NCBI GenBank assembly: GCA_009735695.1
Contig: SRSL01000003.1
Coordinates: forward strand, 372,001 to 436,000
DNA length: 64,000 bases
From: Christiangramia bathymodioli
Lineage (GTDB): Bacteria > Bacteroidota > Bacteroidia > Flavobacteriales > Flavobacteriaceae
Direction of reading: 5' to 3'
The position numbers and the translations under genes were made by a program. Below the pieces are notes generated by a model, which saw only the letters and a program-made list of their open reading frames with translations, made no database searches and had not been told where the DNA came from. Position 1 is the first letter of the stretch; every line of letters begins with the position of its first letter. Positions 1 through 7,008 of this stretch are shown here, piece after piece.

Positions 1-193
1 AAGATATCTTTGCAGCATATTTCCCTGAATAAGCATTGAGACTATCTTTCTGGATAGGATAATCGCCCCATATAAACCAGCCATCTGGCAGTTCTTCATT
101 TTTTTCAGCCTGATCGAAATCAAGGTTGTATTTTGGTGTTTGAGCATAATTCAAACTGGAAAAAAGAATAAATAAGAAGAAAAGCTTTTGCAT
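1..193 (-). CDS. Secreted protein, N-terminal part only (runs off the window)
   Basis: The complement of 191-193 is an ATG followed by a signal peptide: MQKLFFLFILFSS, a hydrophobic core, then an AQ cleavage site near residues 18-19. The mature N-terminus (about 45 residues visible) is polar and aromatic, with a WFIWG stretch. The reading frame is open to the window edge, so only about 64 residues can be read. That is too little to assign a family; the style (signal peptide, then a domain that could be carbohydrate-binding-like) is common in exported Bacteroidota enzymes. It lies downstream of lpdA on the same strand, separated from it by a terminator. Confidence 0.7.
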   Translation of the reverse strand, partial: MQKLFFLFILFSSLNYAQTPKYNLDFDQAEKNEELPDGWFIWGDYPIQKDSLNAYSGKYAAKIS

Positions 194-238
194 AAAAATT
201 GGCTGATTAGTTAACTAATTAAGGGATCTGCAAGAAAC

Positions 239-267
239 AAAAAACCCGGACATTATAACGCCCGGGT
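239..267 (-). terminator. Rho-independent terminator after lpdA
   Basis: The arms ACCCGG (244-249) and CCGGGT (262-267) pair around a 12-nt loop, and the minus strand continues into a run of T (complement of 239-244). It sits about 25 nt past the lpdA stop codon. Confidence 0.75.
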
Positions 268-292
268 CTAAAAAATATTCTGTGTTTTCCTA

Positions 293-1696
293 TTAAATGT
301 GCAGCGGCCTGTTCTCGGTAGCAGCAAGAGCAGCTTCCTTCACTGCCTCAGCATAGGTTGGATGTGCATGGGACATTCTTGAAATATCCTCGGCAGAAGC
401 CCTGAATTCCATAGCTGTTACTGCTTCAGCAATAAGATCGGCAGTACGAGCTCCAATCATATGAACTCCAAGAACCTCATCGGTCTTTTCATCGGCAAGG
501 ATTTTTACAAGTCCGTCGATATCGCCGCTGGCTCTTGAACGTCCAAGGGCACGCATCGGGAACTTTCCTTCCTTAAATTTTACTCCTTCTTCCTTCAGTT
601 GCTCTTCAGTTTTACCTACAGAAGCAACTTCCGGCCAGGTATAAACAACACCAGGAATAAGGTTATAGTCAATATGAGGTTTTTGTCCTGCGATCAGTTC
701 AGCAACCATGGTTCCTTCTTCTTCAGCTTTATGAGCAAGCATGGCTCCACGAACTACATCACCAATAGCATAGATATTATCTACATTGGTTTGAAGATGA
801 TCGTTCACTTTCACTCTTCCCTTGTCATCAAGCTCCACTCCGGCAGCATCGGCATTCAGTCCATCGGTATAAGGACGACGTCCAACTGAAACAAGACAGT
901 AATCTCCTTTTAGTTCGATCTCCTTATCCTTTTTATCATCCGCCTTGATCACGATCTCGTCACCATTTCTTTCAACCGATTTTACCTTGGTACTGGTATG
1001 GAATTTAATTCCCTGCTTTTTCAATACCTTCTGAAGCTCCTTGGAAAGTGCGCTATCCATGGTTGGGATAATTCTATCTAGGAATTCCACCACGGTCACT
1101 TCAGCTCCAAGACGACGGTAAACCTGGCCAAGCTCAAGGCCTATCACTCCACCTCCAATAACGATCATATGTTTTGGAACTTCCTTCAGCTTAAGGGCTT
1201 CAGTAGAAGTAATGATACGTTCCTTATCAAGCTCTATAAATGGCAAATTAGCCGGTTTGGAACCAGTCGCGATAATGGTCTTTTTAGCCTCGATGGTCTG
1301 GGTTTCTCCATCCTTTTCGATGTTGATATGGGTTTTGTCCTTGAAAGAACCCAAACCTTCGTATACATCGATCTTATTTTTGTCCATCAGGAACTTTACC
1401 CCGTCACAAGTCTGACTCACCACAGAAGCTTTGCGTTCCATCATTTTTTCAAGATTCAGCTTTACCTCACCCGGAATTTCGATCCCGTGCTCTTCAAAAT
1501 GAGCGATGGCATCATGGTAATGATGAGAAGAATCCAGAAGTGCCTTACTTGGAATACAACCAACATTAAGGCAGGTACCACCAAGAGTGGAATATTTTTC
1601 TATGATCGCAGTCTTCATTCCCAGCTGGGCGCAACGAATGGCGGCAACATATCCACCGGGTCCTGATCCTATAACTGCAACATCATATGTACTCAT
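293..1696 (-). CDS. lpdA: Dihydrolipoyl dehydrogenase (E3)
   Basis: 467 aa, the normal length for the E3 flavoprotein of 2-oxoacid dehydrogenase complexes, which reoxidises dihydrolipoamide with NAD+ in the cytoplasm. The FAD-binding GSGPGG motif is at residues 10-15, the redox-active disulfide GGTCLNVGCIPSK (C42 and C47) follows, a second Rossmann motif GGGVIGLELG for NAD lies near residues 180-190, and the C-terminal SHAHPTYAE segment holds the catalytic His-Glu pair. The gene is monocistronic here, not next to E1/E2 genes. A promoter (TTGG, 19 nt, TACTTTTA on the minus strand) lies just upstream, and beyond it two tandem-repeat arrays separate it from lrp. Confidence 0.97.
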   Translation of the reverse strand: MSTYDVAVIGSGPGGYVAAIRCAQLGMKTAIIEKYSTLGGTCLNVGCIPSKALLDSSHHYHDAIAHFEEHGIEIPGEVKLNLEKMMERKASVVSQTCDGVKFLMDKNKIDVYEGLGSFKDKTHINIEKDGETQTIEAKKTIIATGSKPANLPFIELDKERIITSTEALKLKEVPKHMIVIGGGVIGLELGQVYRRLGAEVTVVEFLDRIIPTMDSALSKELQKVLKKQGIKFHTSTKVKSVERNGDEIVIKADDKKDKEIELKGDYCLVSVGRRPYTDGLNADAAGVELDDKGRVKVNDHLQTNVDNIYAIGDVVRGAMLAHKAEEEGTMVAELIAGQKPHIDYNLIPGVVYTWPEVASVGKTEEQLKEEGVKFKEGKFPMRALGRSRASGDIDGLVKILADEKTDEVLGVHMIGARTADLIAEAVTAMEFRASAEDISRMSHAHPTYAEAVKEAALAATENRPLHI

Positions 1697-1733
1697 AATT
1701 CTCTGTTTTACTGATTTTTTAACAAATTGACCG

Positions 1734-1764
1734 TAAAAGTACGACTATTCTCTACAATGACCAA
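1734..1764 (-). promoter_or_regulatory. Putative lpdA promoter
   Basis: On the minus strand TTGG (1764-1761) is followed after 19 nt by TACTTTTA (1741-1734), close to the Bacteroidota TTTG-N19-TAnnTTTG pattern. It ends about 37 nt before the lpdA ATG. The heptamer array begins about 10 nt upstream of the -33 element. Confidence 0.5.
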
Positions 1765-1774
1765 TACTCAGTTT

Positions 1775-1875
1775 ACAGTTAACAGTAAGCAGTTGGCAGT
1801 GGCAGTTGGCAGTTAGCAGTTAGCAGTTAGCAGTTAGCAGTTAGCAGTTAGCAGTTAGCAGTTAGCAGTTAGCAG
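1775..1875. repeat. Heptanucleotide tandem array, unit AGTTAGC
   Basis: Positions 1811-1875 are a perfect head-to-tail array of the 7-mer AGTTAGC, about 9.3 copies. It is preceded from 1775 by degenerate copies (for example AGTTGGC, AGTAAGC), which suggests an older, decaying edge and a younger homogeneous core. It lies directly upstream of the lpdA promoter. No coding potential is seen: the 7-nt unit shifts frame with each copy. Confidence 0.97.
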
Positions 1876-1918
1876 AAATTAAATTTTCTAGCGTACTTTA
1901 GAAAGCCTTGTGCACAAC

Positions 1919-1997
1919 TTTCCACTTTTCACTTTCCACTTTCCACTTTCCACTTTCCACTTTCCACTTTCCACTTTCCACTTTCCACTTTCCACTT
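1919..1997. repeat. Heptanucleotide tandem array, unit TTTCCAC
   Basis: Eleven 7-nt units. Nine are perfect (1933-1995), preceded by one variant unit (TTTTCAC, 1926-1932) and one perfect unit (1919-1925). The last two bases (TT, 1996-1997) belong to the stop codon of the lrp gene, so the array abuts that reading frame with no spacer. On the lrp-sense strand the unit reads GTGGAAA. Confidence 0.97.
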
Positions 1998-2457
1998 ACA
2001 AGCTAACAACCGTGCTTTGCTTCACTTTATTGATCGTAAAGATGCTTTTGGTGCTGCCAATATGATCTAAGGTCGTGAGCTTAGTCACCAGGAATTCCCG
2101 GTAAGCATCCATATCCTTCACCAGTACTTTCAGCATATAATCAAAATCTCCGCTCACGTGCAGGCATTCGATCACTTCAGGCAGACTGGTAACTTCCTTT
2201 TCGAACCTCATTAAAAAATCCTTTTTGTGCTGAATAAGTTTGATCTGGCATAAGACCATAAATCCCTTTTCCACCTTTTCGGGATCTAAAAGCGCCACGT
2301 ATTTTGAAATAACTCCTTCGCGTTCAAGTTTCCGGATCCGTTCATAGATGGCAGTTACAGAAAGGCCCAAATCATTCGAGATCTCCTTGTTGGTCTTTTT
2401 GCTGTCCTGCTGAAGATGTTTTAGTATCCTTTTATCCAGTTCGTCGATTTTCATCAT
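1996..2457 (-). CDS. Lrp/AsnC family transcriptional regulator
   Basis: 153 aa, typical for the family. The N-terminal winged helix-turn-helix (about residues 4-60) includes LDKRILKHLQQDSKKT and a recognition region NDLGLSVTAIYERIRKLE; the C-terminal RAM (amino-acid binding/oligomerisation) domain contains HVSGDFDYMLKVLV. Members bind amino acids and control amino-acid metabolism genes as oligomers wrapped by DNA. It is divergent from a methionine gamma-lyase-type gene over a 150-bp spacer with a direct repeat, so local control of that gene (and itself) is a natural inference. Two ATG codons (2457 and 2454) compete as start. Its stop codon merges into a heptamer array. Confidence 0.92.
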   Translation of the reverse strand: MMKIDELDKRILKHLQQDSKKTNKEISNDLGLSVTAIYERIRKLEREGVISKYVALLDPEKVEKGFMVLCQIKLIQHKKDFLMRFEKEVTSLPEVIECLHVSGDFDYMLKVLVKDMDAYREFLVTKLTTLDHIGSTKSIFTINKVKQSTVVSL

Positions 2458-2480
2458 TTAATTTTTCCTGAAATAATAGC

Positions 2481-2534
2481 GTAATACTCAAAATTAAAGA
2501 TTTTAATTCTGTAATATTCAAAAAATAAAGATTT
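2481..2534. promoter_or_regulatory. Imperfect direct repeat between lrp and the lyase gene (candidate Lrp operator)
   Basis: GTAATACTCAAAA (2481-2493) recurs as GTAATATTCAAAA (2511-2523) exactly 30 bp downstream, about three helical turns, and each copy is followed by AAAGATTT (2496-2503 and 2527-2534). The sequence fills the divergent intergenic region. That it binds the adjacent Lrp-type regulator is inference from position and periodicity. Confidence 0.5.
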
Positions 2535-2607
2535 ATTTTCTATATATGATCGATATCATTGTTTTTTGGAACTAAGCTTCTGAAATTTGATAGATAAATC
2601 GATCATT

Positions 2608-3822
2608 ATGAAATACAAACCATCAGATCGCATTCAGGATCTACAATATTTTGGAGAATTCGGGGGTGTTAATCCTTCGATCTCCGATTCCTCGACCTAT
2701 ACTTTCCTATCGGCAAAGACCATGTTCGATACTTTTGAAGGCAATGCGGAAGGATGTTATTTATATTCACGCCACTCTTCTCCTTCCAATCTCTACCTGG
2801 GGGAAGCCCTGGCGGCGATGGAAGGTACCGAAGCCGCTAATGTGGCCGCTTCGGGAATGGGAGCCATCACCTCGGTTTTGATGCAGTTATGCAATTCCGG
2901 TGACCATATTGTTTGCAGCAGAACGGTTTATGGTGGTACTTATGCTTTCCTGAAAAATTTTGCGCCCAAATTCGGAATAGAAACCAGCTTCGTAGATATC
3001 ACCAATCCTATCGAAGTTAATGAAGCAATTCAGAAAAACACAATGGTGATTTATTGCGAAAGTGTGAGCAATCCCTTACTGGAAGTAGCCGACCTTGAGG
3101 CCCTCGCCACCATTTCGAAAGTTCATAATTTAAAGCTGGTGGTAGATAATACCTTCTCCCCTCTTTCACTGAGTCCGGCAAAACTGGGAGCCGATGTGGT
3201 GATCCACAGCCTTACCAAGTTCATAAACGGAAGCAGTGATACCGTGGGTGGTGTGGTGTGCGGAACCAAGGATTTTATAAACGAGCTTCGCAATGTTAAT
3301 GATGGTGCGGCCATGTTACTTGGGCCAACCATGGACAGCCTACGAGCCGCCTCCATCCTGAAGAACCTGAGAACGCTTCATATAAGAATGAAGCAACACA
3401 GCCTTAATGCCATGTACCTGGCTGAAAAATTCCAGGAAGATGGATTCAGAACGGTATATCCCGGCCTGGAATCTCATCCGGGACATGAAACTTTCAAAAG
3501 AATGATGAACGGATCCTATGGTTTTGGCGGAATGCTAACCATCGATGTTGGTTCACTGGATAAGGCGAACGAATTAATGGAACTGATGCAGGAACGGAAC
3601 CTGGGTTACCTCGCGGTTAGCCTTGGCTTCTATAAAACCCTGTTCAGCGCACCCGGAACTTCCACTTCTTCTGAAATTCCTGAAGAGGAACAAAAAGAAA
3701 TGGGATTGAGCGATGGATTGATCCGTTTTTCCATAGGCCTGGACAATGATATTTCCAGGACCTATGAAATGATGAAGGAATGCATGAGGGAAGTAGGCGT
3801 CCTTCAGACCGAAATGGCGTAA
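2608..3822 (+). CDS. Methionine gamma-lyase-type PLP enzyme (Cys/Met metabolism family)
   Basis: 404 aa from the ATG at 2608; an in-frame TTG at 2587 would add seven residues, but the family start fits ATG better. It has the fold-type I Cys/Met-metabolism signature: SRHSSPSN near the N-terminus, the cofactor-stacking region ASGMGAI, the Asp of VVDNTFSPL and the PLP lysine in HSLTKFINGSSD. Family members catalyse alpha,gamma- or alpha,beta-elimination of methionine, homocysteine or cystathionine; the sequence alone does not fix the substrate. The divergent Lrp-type regulator and the downstream NhaC-family transporter, a family with predicted methionine carriers, favour methionine catabolism. 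Confidence 0.85.
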   Translation: MKYKPSDRIQDLQYFGEFGGVNPSISDSSTYTFLSAKTMFDTFEGNAEGCYLYSRHSSPSNLYLGEALAAMEGTEAANVAASGMGAITSVLMQLCNSGDHIVCSRTVYGGTYAFLKNFAPKFGIETSFVDITNPIEVNEAIQKNTMVIYCESVSNPLLEVADLEALATISKVHNLKLVVDNTFSPLSLSPAKLGADVVIHSLTKFINGSSDTVGGVVCGTKDFINELRNVNDGAAMLLGPTMDSLRAASILKNLRTLHIRMKQHSLNAMYLAEKFQEDGFRTVYPGLESHPGHETFKRMMNGSYGFGGMLTIDVGSLDKANELMELMQERNLGYLAVSLGFYKTLFSAPGTSTSSEIPEEEQKEMGLSDGLIRFSIGLDNDISRTYEMMKECMREVGVLQTEMA

Positions 3823-3903
3823 AATCTTGCAGGTTTTAGCCGAAAGTCGTAAAATTACGATCGCAAAAAATGATCACAATTAACGACCGGCAATAAATGT
3901 ATG

Positions 3904-3956
3904 AACCTCACAGTAATTCTGGCAGCAACCAGGACTCACTGTGAGGTTTTATTTTT
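3904..3956 (+). terminator. Strong hairpin plus T-run between the lyase and transporter genes
   Basis: AACCTCACAGT (3904-3914) pairs perfectly with ACTGTGAGGTT (3938-3948); inside the loop CTGG (3919-3922) can pair with CCAG (3929-3932); a TTTTATTTTT tract follows. It looks like an intrinsic terminator, but its end is only 25 nt before the transporter ATG, leaving little room for a promoter, so it may act as an attenuator in the transporter leader. Confidence 0.8.
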
Positions 3957-3980
3957 AGCCCAATACATCTATAAAATTTT

Positions 3981-5453
3981 ATGGAAAACCCCAATGCTCA
4001 ACCCGCACAGGAAACCCTAACCAATACTCATGGAATCAGCATTATGCAGGCTTTGATCCCTGTTGTAGCCCTTATAGGAATGCTGGCCTTTAATGTTTTC
4101 GTGTTTGGTGATGATGCATTGAGCGGCTCCAACCAGTTCATCCTTTTATTAGGAGGCGGAATTGCGGCCATTGTGGGATATTTCAACAAGGTGAAATTCG
4201 ATGAAATGATCGATGAAGTAGCCAGGAACATCCAGAGTACCGCGGGAGCCATATTGATATTATTAATGGTGGGCGCCCTTGCCGGAACCTGGATGATAAG
4301 TGGTATTATTCCCACTATGATCTATTACGGATTACAGATCCTGAATCCTACTATTTTCCTGGCAGCCTGTGTGATCATTTGCTCGGTGATCTCAGTGGCA
4401 ACAGGAAGTAGCTGGACCACTTCTGCCACCGTAGGGATCGCATTGATAGGGATTGCAGACGCTTTGGGAATATCCCTTGGAATGACAGCCGGAGCCATCC
4501 TTTCCGGAGCCTATTTCGGAGATAAGATGTCCCCTCTTAGTGATACTACAAACCTGGCACCTGCCATGGCAGGAACCGACCTGTTCACGCATATCAGGTA
4601 TATGGCCCTTACCACAGTACCCACCATTACGATTACCCTGATCGCTTTTATCATTATAGGACTCAACCTGGATACCGGCGGAAATACAGATACTTCCAGC
4701 ATCCTGAATTCTATCGAGGCTTCATTCAACATCAGTCCATGGTTGTTCATAGTACCGGTAATCGTGATCATCCTGATCGTTAAAAAAACCTCTCCATTAA
4801 TCGCCTTATTGATAGGTACGCTGCTTGGAGCCGTTGCCGCATTAATTGCACAGCCAGACGTGGTGCTGGCCATAAGTGGGATGGATAAACTGAATTTCAT
4901 CAGCGGCTACAAAGGCATTATGAAAGCCATCACGGTAGATACAGCCGTTGAAACCGATTCTGAAGCCCTGAACGATCTGTTCGCTTCGAGCGGAATGGCA
5001 GGAATGCTGGGCACGATCTGGCTTATCATCTGTGCTATGGTTTTTGGTGGAATTATGGAAGCTATTGGAGCTCTGGCTCGGATTAGCCGTTCACTTCTAA
5101 ACTTATTTCACACCACGTTTGGTCTATTTGCCAGCACGGTTTTCAGCTGTCTTGCGCTGAACGTGACCGCTTCAGATCAATACCTGGCCATCGTGGTTCC
5201 GGGAAAAATGTTCGCCAAGGCCTATAAAGACAAAGGGCTTGCACCCGAAAACCTAAGCCGTAGCCTGGAAGATTCCGGGACGGTGACTTCGGTTTTAGTT
5301 CCGTGGAACACCTGTGGTGCTTATCACAGTGGGGTCCTTGGAGTGCCGGTTTTATCGTATGCAGGATATGCCTTCTTCAATTATTTGAGTCCGTTTATGA
5401 CTTTATTGTTCGCGGCTCTCGGGATCAAGATCAGGAAACTGGCCGGAAAATAA
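3981..5453 (+). CDS. NhaC-family transporter (candidate methionine or amino-acid symporter)
   Basis: 490 aa with about 12 hydrophobic segments and a polar N-terminal tail of roughly 20 residues. Motifs fit the NhaC/ArsB-NhaD superfamily: ATGSSWTTSATVG, the membrane-embedded GAYFGDKMSPLSDTTN loop (Asp, Ser and Thr that would form the cation site), and VPWNTCGAYHSG near the C-terminus. NhaC was first described as a Na+/H+ antiporter, but the family also holds predicted methionine and malate/lactate carriers. Its position after a methionine gamma-lyase-type gene makes amino-acid uptake plausible; this is inference. The hairpin just upstream suggests control of readthrough. Confidence 0.85.
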   Translation: MENPNAQPAQETLTNTHGISIMQALIPVVALIGMLAFNVFVFGDDALSGSNQFILLLGGGIAAIVGYFNKVKFDEMIDEVARNIQSTAGAILILLMVGALAGTWMISGIIPTMIYYGLQILNPTIFLAACVIICSVISVATGSSWTTSATVGIALIGIADALGISLGMTAGAILSGAYFGDKMSPLSDTTNLAPAMAGTDLFTHIRYMALTTVPTITITLIAFIIIGLNLDTGGNTDTSSILNSIEASFNISPWLFIVPVIVIILIVKKTSPLIALLIGTLLGAVAALIAQPDVVLAISGMDKLNFISGYKGIMKAITVDTAVETDSEALNDLFASSGMAGMLGTIWLIICAMVFGGIMEAIGALARISRSLLNLFHTTFGLFASTVFSCLALNVTASDQYLAIVVPGKMFAKAYKDKGLAPENLSRSLEDSGTVTSVLVPWNTCGAYHSGVLGVPVLSYAGYAFFNYLSPFMTLLFAALGIKIRKLAGK

Positions 5454-5493
5454 ATCTTCAGCATTTCTCAGTTTCAACGTTAAAATTCTGATT

Positions 5494-5534
5494 ATTTGGT
5501 AATTATAGATAAGTCTTATTTCGATTTACCAAAT
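5494..5534. repeat. Inverted repeat in the peroxiredoxin upstream region
   Basis: ATTTGGTAA (5494-5502) and TTACCAAAT (5526-5534) form perfect 9-bp arms around 23 nt. No T-run follows on the plus strand, so it is a poor terminator for the transporter gene. It could be an operator for the peroxiredoxin operon, about 70-110 bp upstream of its -7 box. Confidence 0.45.
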
Positions 5535-5603
5535 CAATAGGTAAAGCTTATTAAACAATAAAATTTAAAAATTTTCAGGCCTTTACAGAACGCATGATCT
5601 GCC

Positions 5604-5611
5604 TAAATTTG
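5604..5611 (+). promoter_or_regulatory. -7 box of the peroxiredoxin operon
   Basis: TAAATTTG is a perfect TAnnTTTG match 47 nt before the ATG at 5659; a weak -33 candidate (TTTA) lies 18 nt upstream. Confidence 0.5.
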
Positions 5612-5658
5612 CGGTCCAAGAAAAAGAGAAAAAGTTTAATTTAAAATAACCTAATTAT

Positions 5659-6297
5659 ATGGCTTTAGTAGGAAAAAAATTTCCAAATCTTAGCGTAGAT
5701 GCAATGAACGAAATGGGAGACACTTTCAAAATAAACGTTTTGGAAGAAGCTCAGAAAAACAATAAAAAAGTATTGCTTTTCTGGTACCCAAAAGATTTCA
5801 CCTTTGTTTGCCCCACTGAACTACACGCATTTCAAAATGCACTAGAAGAATTCGAAAAAAGAAATGTTATGGTGATCGGAGCATCTTGCGATACTCCAGA
5901 AGTACACTTTGCATGGCTAAACACTCCAAAGGACAATGGAGGAATCGAAGGAGTAACCTACCCAATCCTTGCCGATTCTAACCGTAACCTGAGTTCAAGA
6001 CTGGACATCCTTGATATCATGAACGAAACCTACGACGAGGAAACCGGTGCTGTAACTCTTGAAGGAGACAATGTAACTTATAGAGCTACTTACCTAATCG
6101 ACGAGGAAGGAACTGTATTCCACGAAGGGATCAACCATATGCCACTTGGAAGAAACGTGAACGAATTCCTTAGATTGATCGACGCTTACTCTCACGTACA
6201 GGAAAAAGGTGAGGTTTGCCCTGCAAACTGGGAAGAAGGTAAGGAAGCGATGAACGCCAACAGAGAAGGTGTGGCTAATTACCTAAGCCTTAACTAA
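5659..6297 (+). CDS. 2-Cys peroxiredoxin (AhpC/TSA family)
   Basis: 212 aa. The peroxidatic cysteine C51 sits in FTFVCPTELHAFQ and the resolving cysteine C187 in GEVCPANWEEG, so this is a typical 2-Cys enzyme that reduces H2O2 and organic peroxides in the cytoplasm. No signal peptide. Codon use is skewed to a few preferred codons, consistent with high expression. It heads an operon with a thioredoxin (39 nt downstream), the likely reductant, and a small overlapping gene. A good promoter box lies upstream. Confidence 0.95.
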   Translation: MALVGKKFPNLSVDAMNEMGDTFKINVLEEAQKNNKKVLLFWYPKDFTFVCPTELHAFQNALEEFEKRNVMVIGASCDTPEVHFAWLNTPKDNGGIEGVTYPILADSNRNLSSRLDILDIMNETYDEETGAVTLEGDNVTYRATYLIDEEGTVFHEGINHMPLGRNVNEFLRLIDAYSHVQEKGEVCPANWEEGKEAMNANREGVANYLSLN

Positions 6298-6336
6298 AAA
6301 GGCGCAAGCTTAAATTATTAATCTAAAAAAATTGCT

Positions 6337-6651
6337 ATGATAAAGGAATTAGATCAGGATAACTTAAGCGAAGTGGTAAGCAACAACGAAACTGTTGTAG
6401 TACAGTATATGGCCGGATGGTGTGGTAACTGCCGATTGATGAAGCCTAAGTTCAAGAAACTGGCTGCTGAGCACGAAAATGCACAGTTTATCATGGTAGA
6501 TGCTGAAAAGTTTCCGGAATCCAGAAAACTGGCTACGGTAGACAACCTGCCAACCTTCGCGACATTCAAAAATGGAAGTTTTAAGAACCAGGTTCAAACC
6601 AATAAGTTTGACCAGCTAAAAAACTTAGTTGATGAAGTTACCAGTAATTAA
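6337..6651 (+). CDS. Thioredoxin-like protein
   Basis: 104 aa, thioredoxin length. The active site is WCGNC (C29 and C32) in place of the standard WCGPC, and the cis-proline is in DNLPTFATFKNG. Replacing Pro by Asn in the CxxC motif usually changes redox potential. Located directly behind the peroxiredoxin, it is the likely electron donor. No signal peptide, so cytoplasmic. Confidence 0.93.
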   Translation: MIKELDQDNLSEVVSNNETVVVQYMAGWCGNCRLMKPKFKKLAAEHENAQFIMVDAEKFPESRKLATVDNLPTFATFKNGSFKNQVQTNKFDQLKNLVDEVTSN

Positions 6652-6880
6652 ACATCTGCAGAAGAATAACGAGGTAGAGAAACTCGAACACACCATAGAG
6701 GTGCTGGAGAGCTTCACCGAGCATCGCTCGGTTACCGATGAGCAAATGGATGTAATAGGTGAATTGATCACTAACCTTTGCGGAGCTGTAGAAGTTCATA
6801 AAATGATAGAATCTGGAGTTCCAGAAAAGGATGCTCCAAACAATTTCGCCAAAAAAGTTCTGGGTTCAATAGACCGGTAA
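6632..6880 (+). CDS. Small conserved protein (DUF6952-like)
   Basis: 82 aa from the ATG at 6632, which overlaps the thioredoxin gene by 20 nt in another frame (an in-frame TTG at 6629 is also possible). The protein is mostly helical, acidic in the middle, and has one cysteine in ELITNLCGAVEVHKM. I recall this family trailing peroxiredoxin-thioredoxin operons in flavobacteria; the DUF number is from memory. The tight overlap suggests translational coupling and a role in the same peroxide-reducing system. A terminator follows. Confidence 0.75.
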   Translation: MKLPVIKHLQKNNEVEKLEHTIEVLESFTEHRSVTDEQMDVIGELITNLCGAVEVHKMIESGVPEKDAPNNFAKKVLGSIDR

Positions 6881-6901
6881 ACTTTGTGGCAAAATGCACT
6901 G

Positions 6902-6941
6902 AAAAAGGCTGTTTTCTAAAGGAAAACGGTCTTTTTTGTTT
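6902..6941 (+). terminator. Terminator of the peroxiredoxin operon
   Basis: AAAAAGGCTGTTTTC (6902-6916) pairs with GAAAACGGTCTTTTT (from 6922) with two G-U wobbles and a short loop, ending in a T-rich tract. Confidence 0.85.
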
Positions 6942-7008
6942 TTATGATAATTTTAGTAATAAGCCATTATCATTCTTCTAAATTTATATTTCTTATAAAT
7001 GAATTGTT

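Noticed and set aside
1169-1666. Long open frame antisense to lpdA
   Set aside because: A composition shadow of lpdA; no start signals and no recognisable domain.
1775-1997. Possible CRISPR-like array
   Set aside because: Units are 7 bp with no spacers; simple tandem repeats.
3870-3944. Short leader-peptide frames (8 and 15 codons) before the transporter, possible Met attenuator
   Set aside because: Neither contains runs of Met, and no alternative hairpin is visible; start signals are weak.
5303-5491. Small frame overlapping the transporter 3' end
   Set aside because: Lies inside a well-supported gene in another frame and lacks a signal or promoter.
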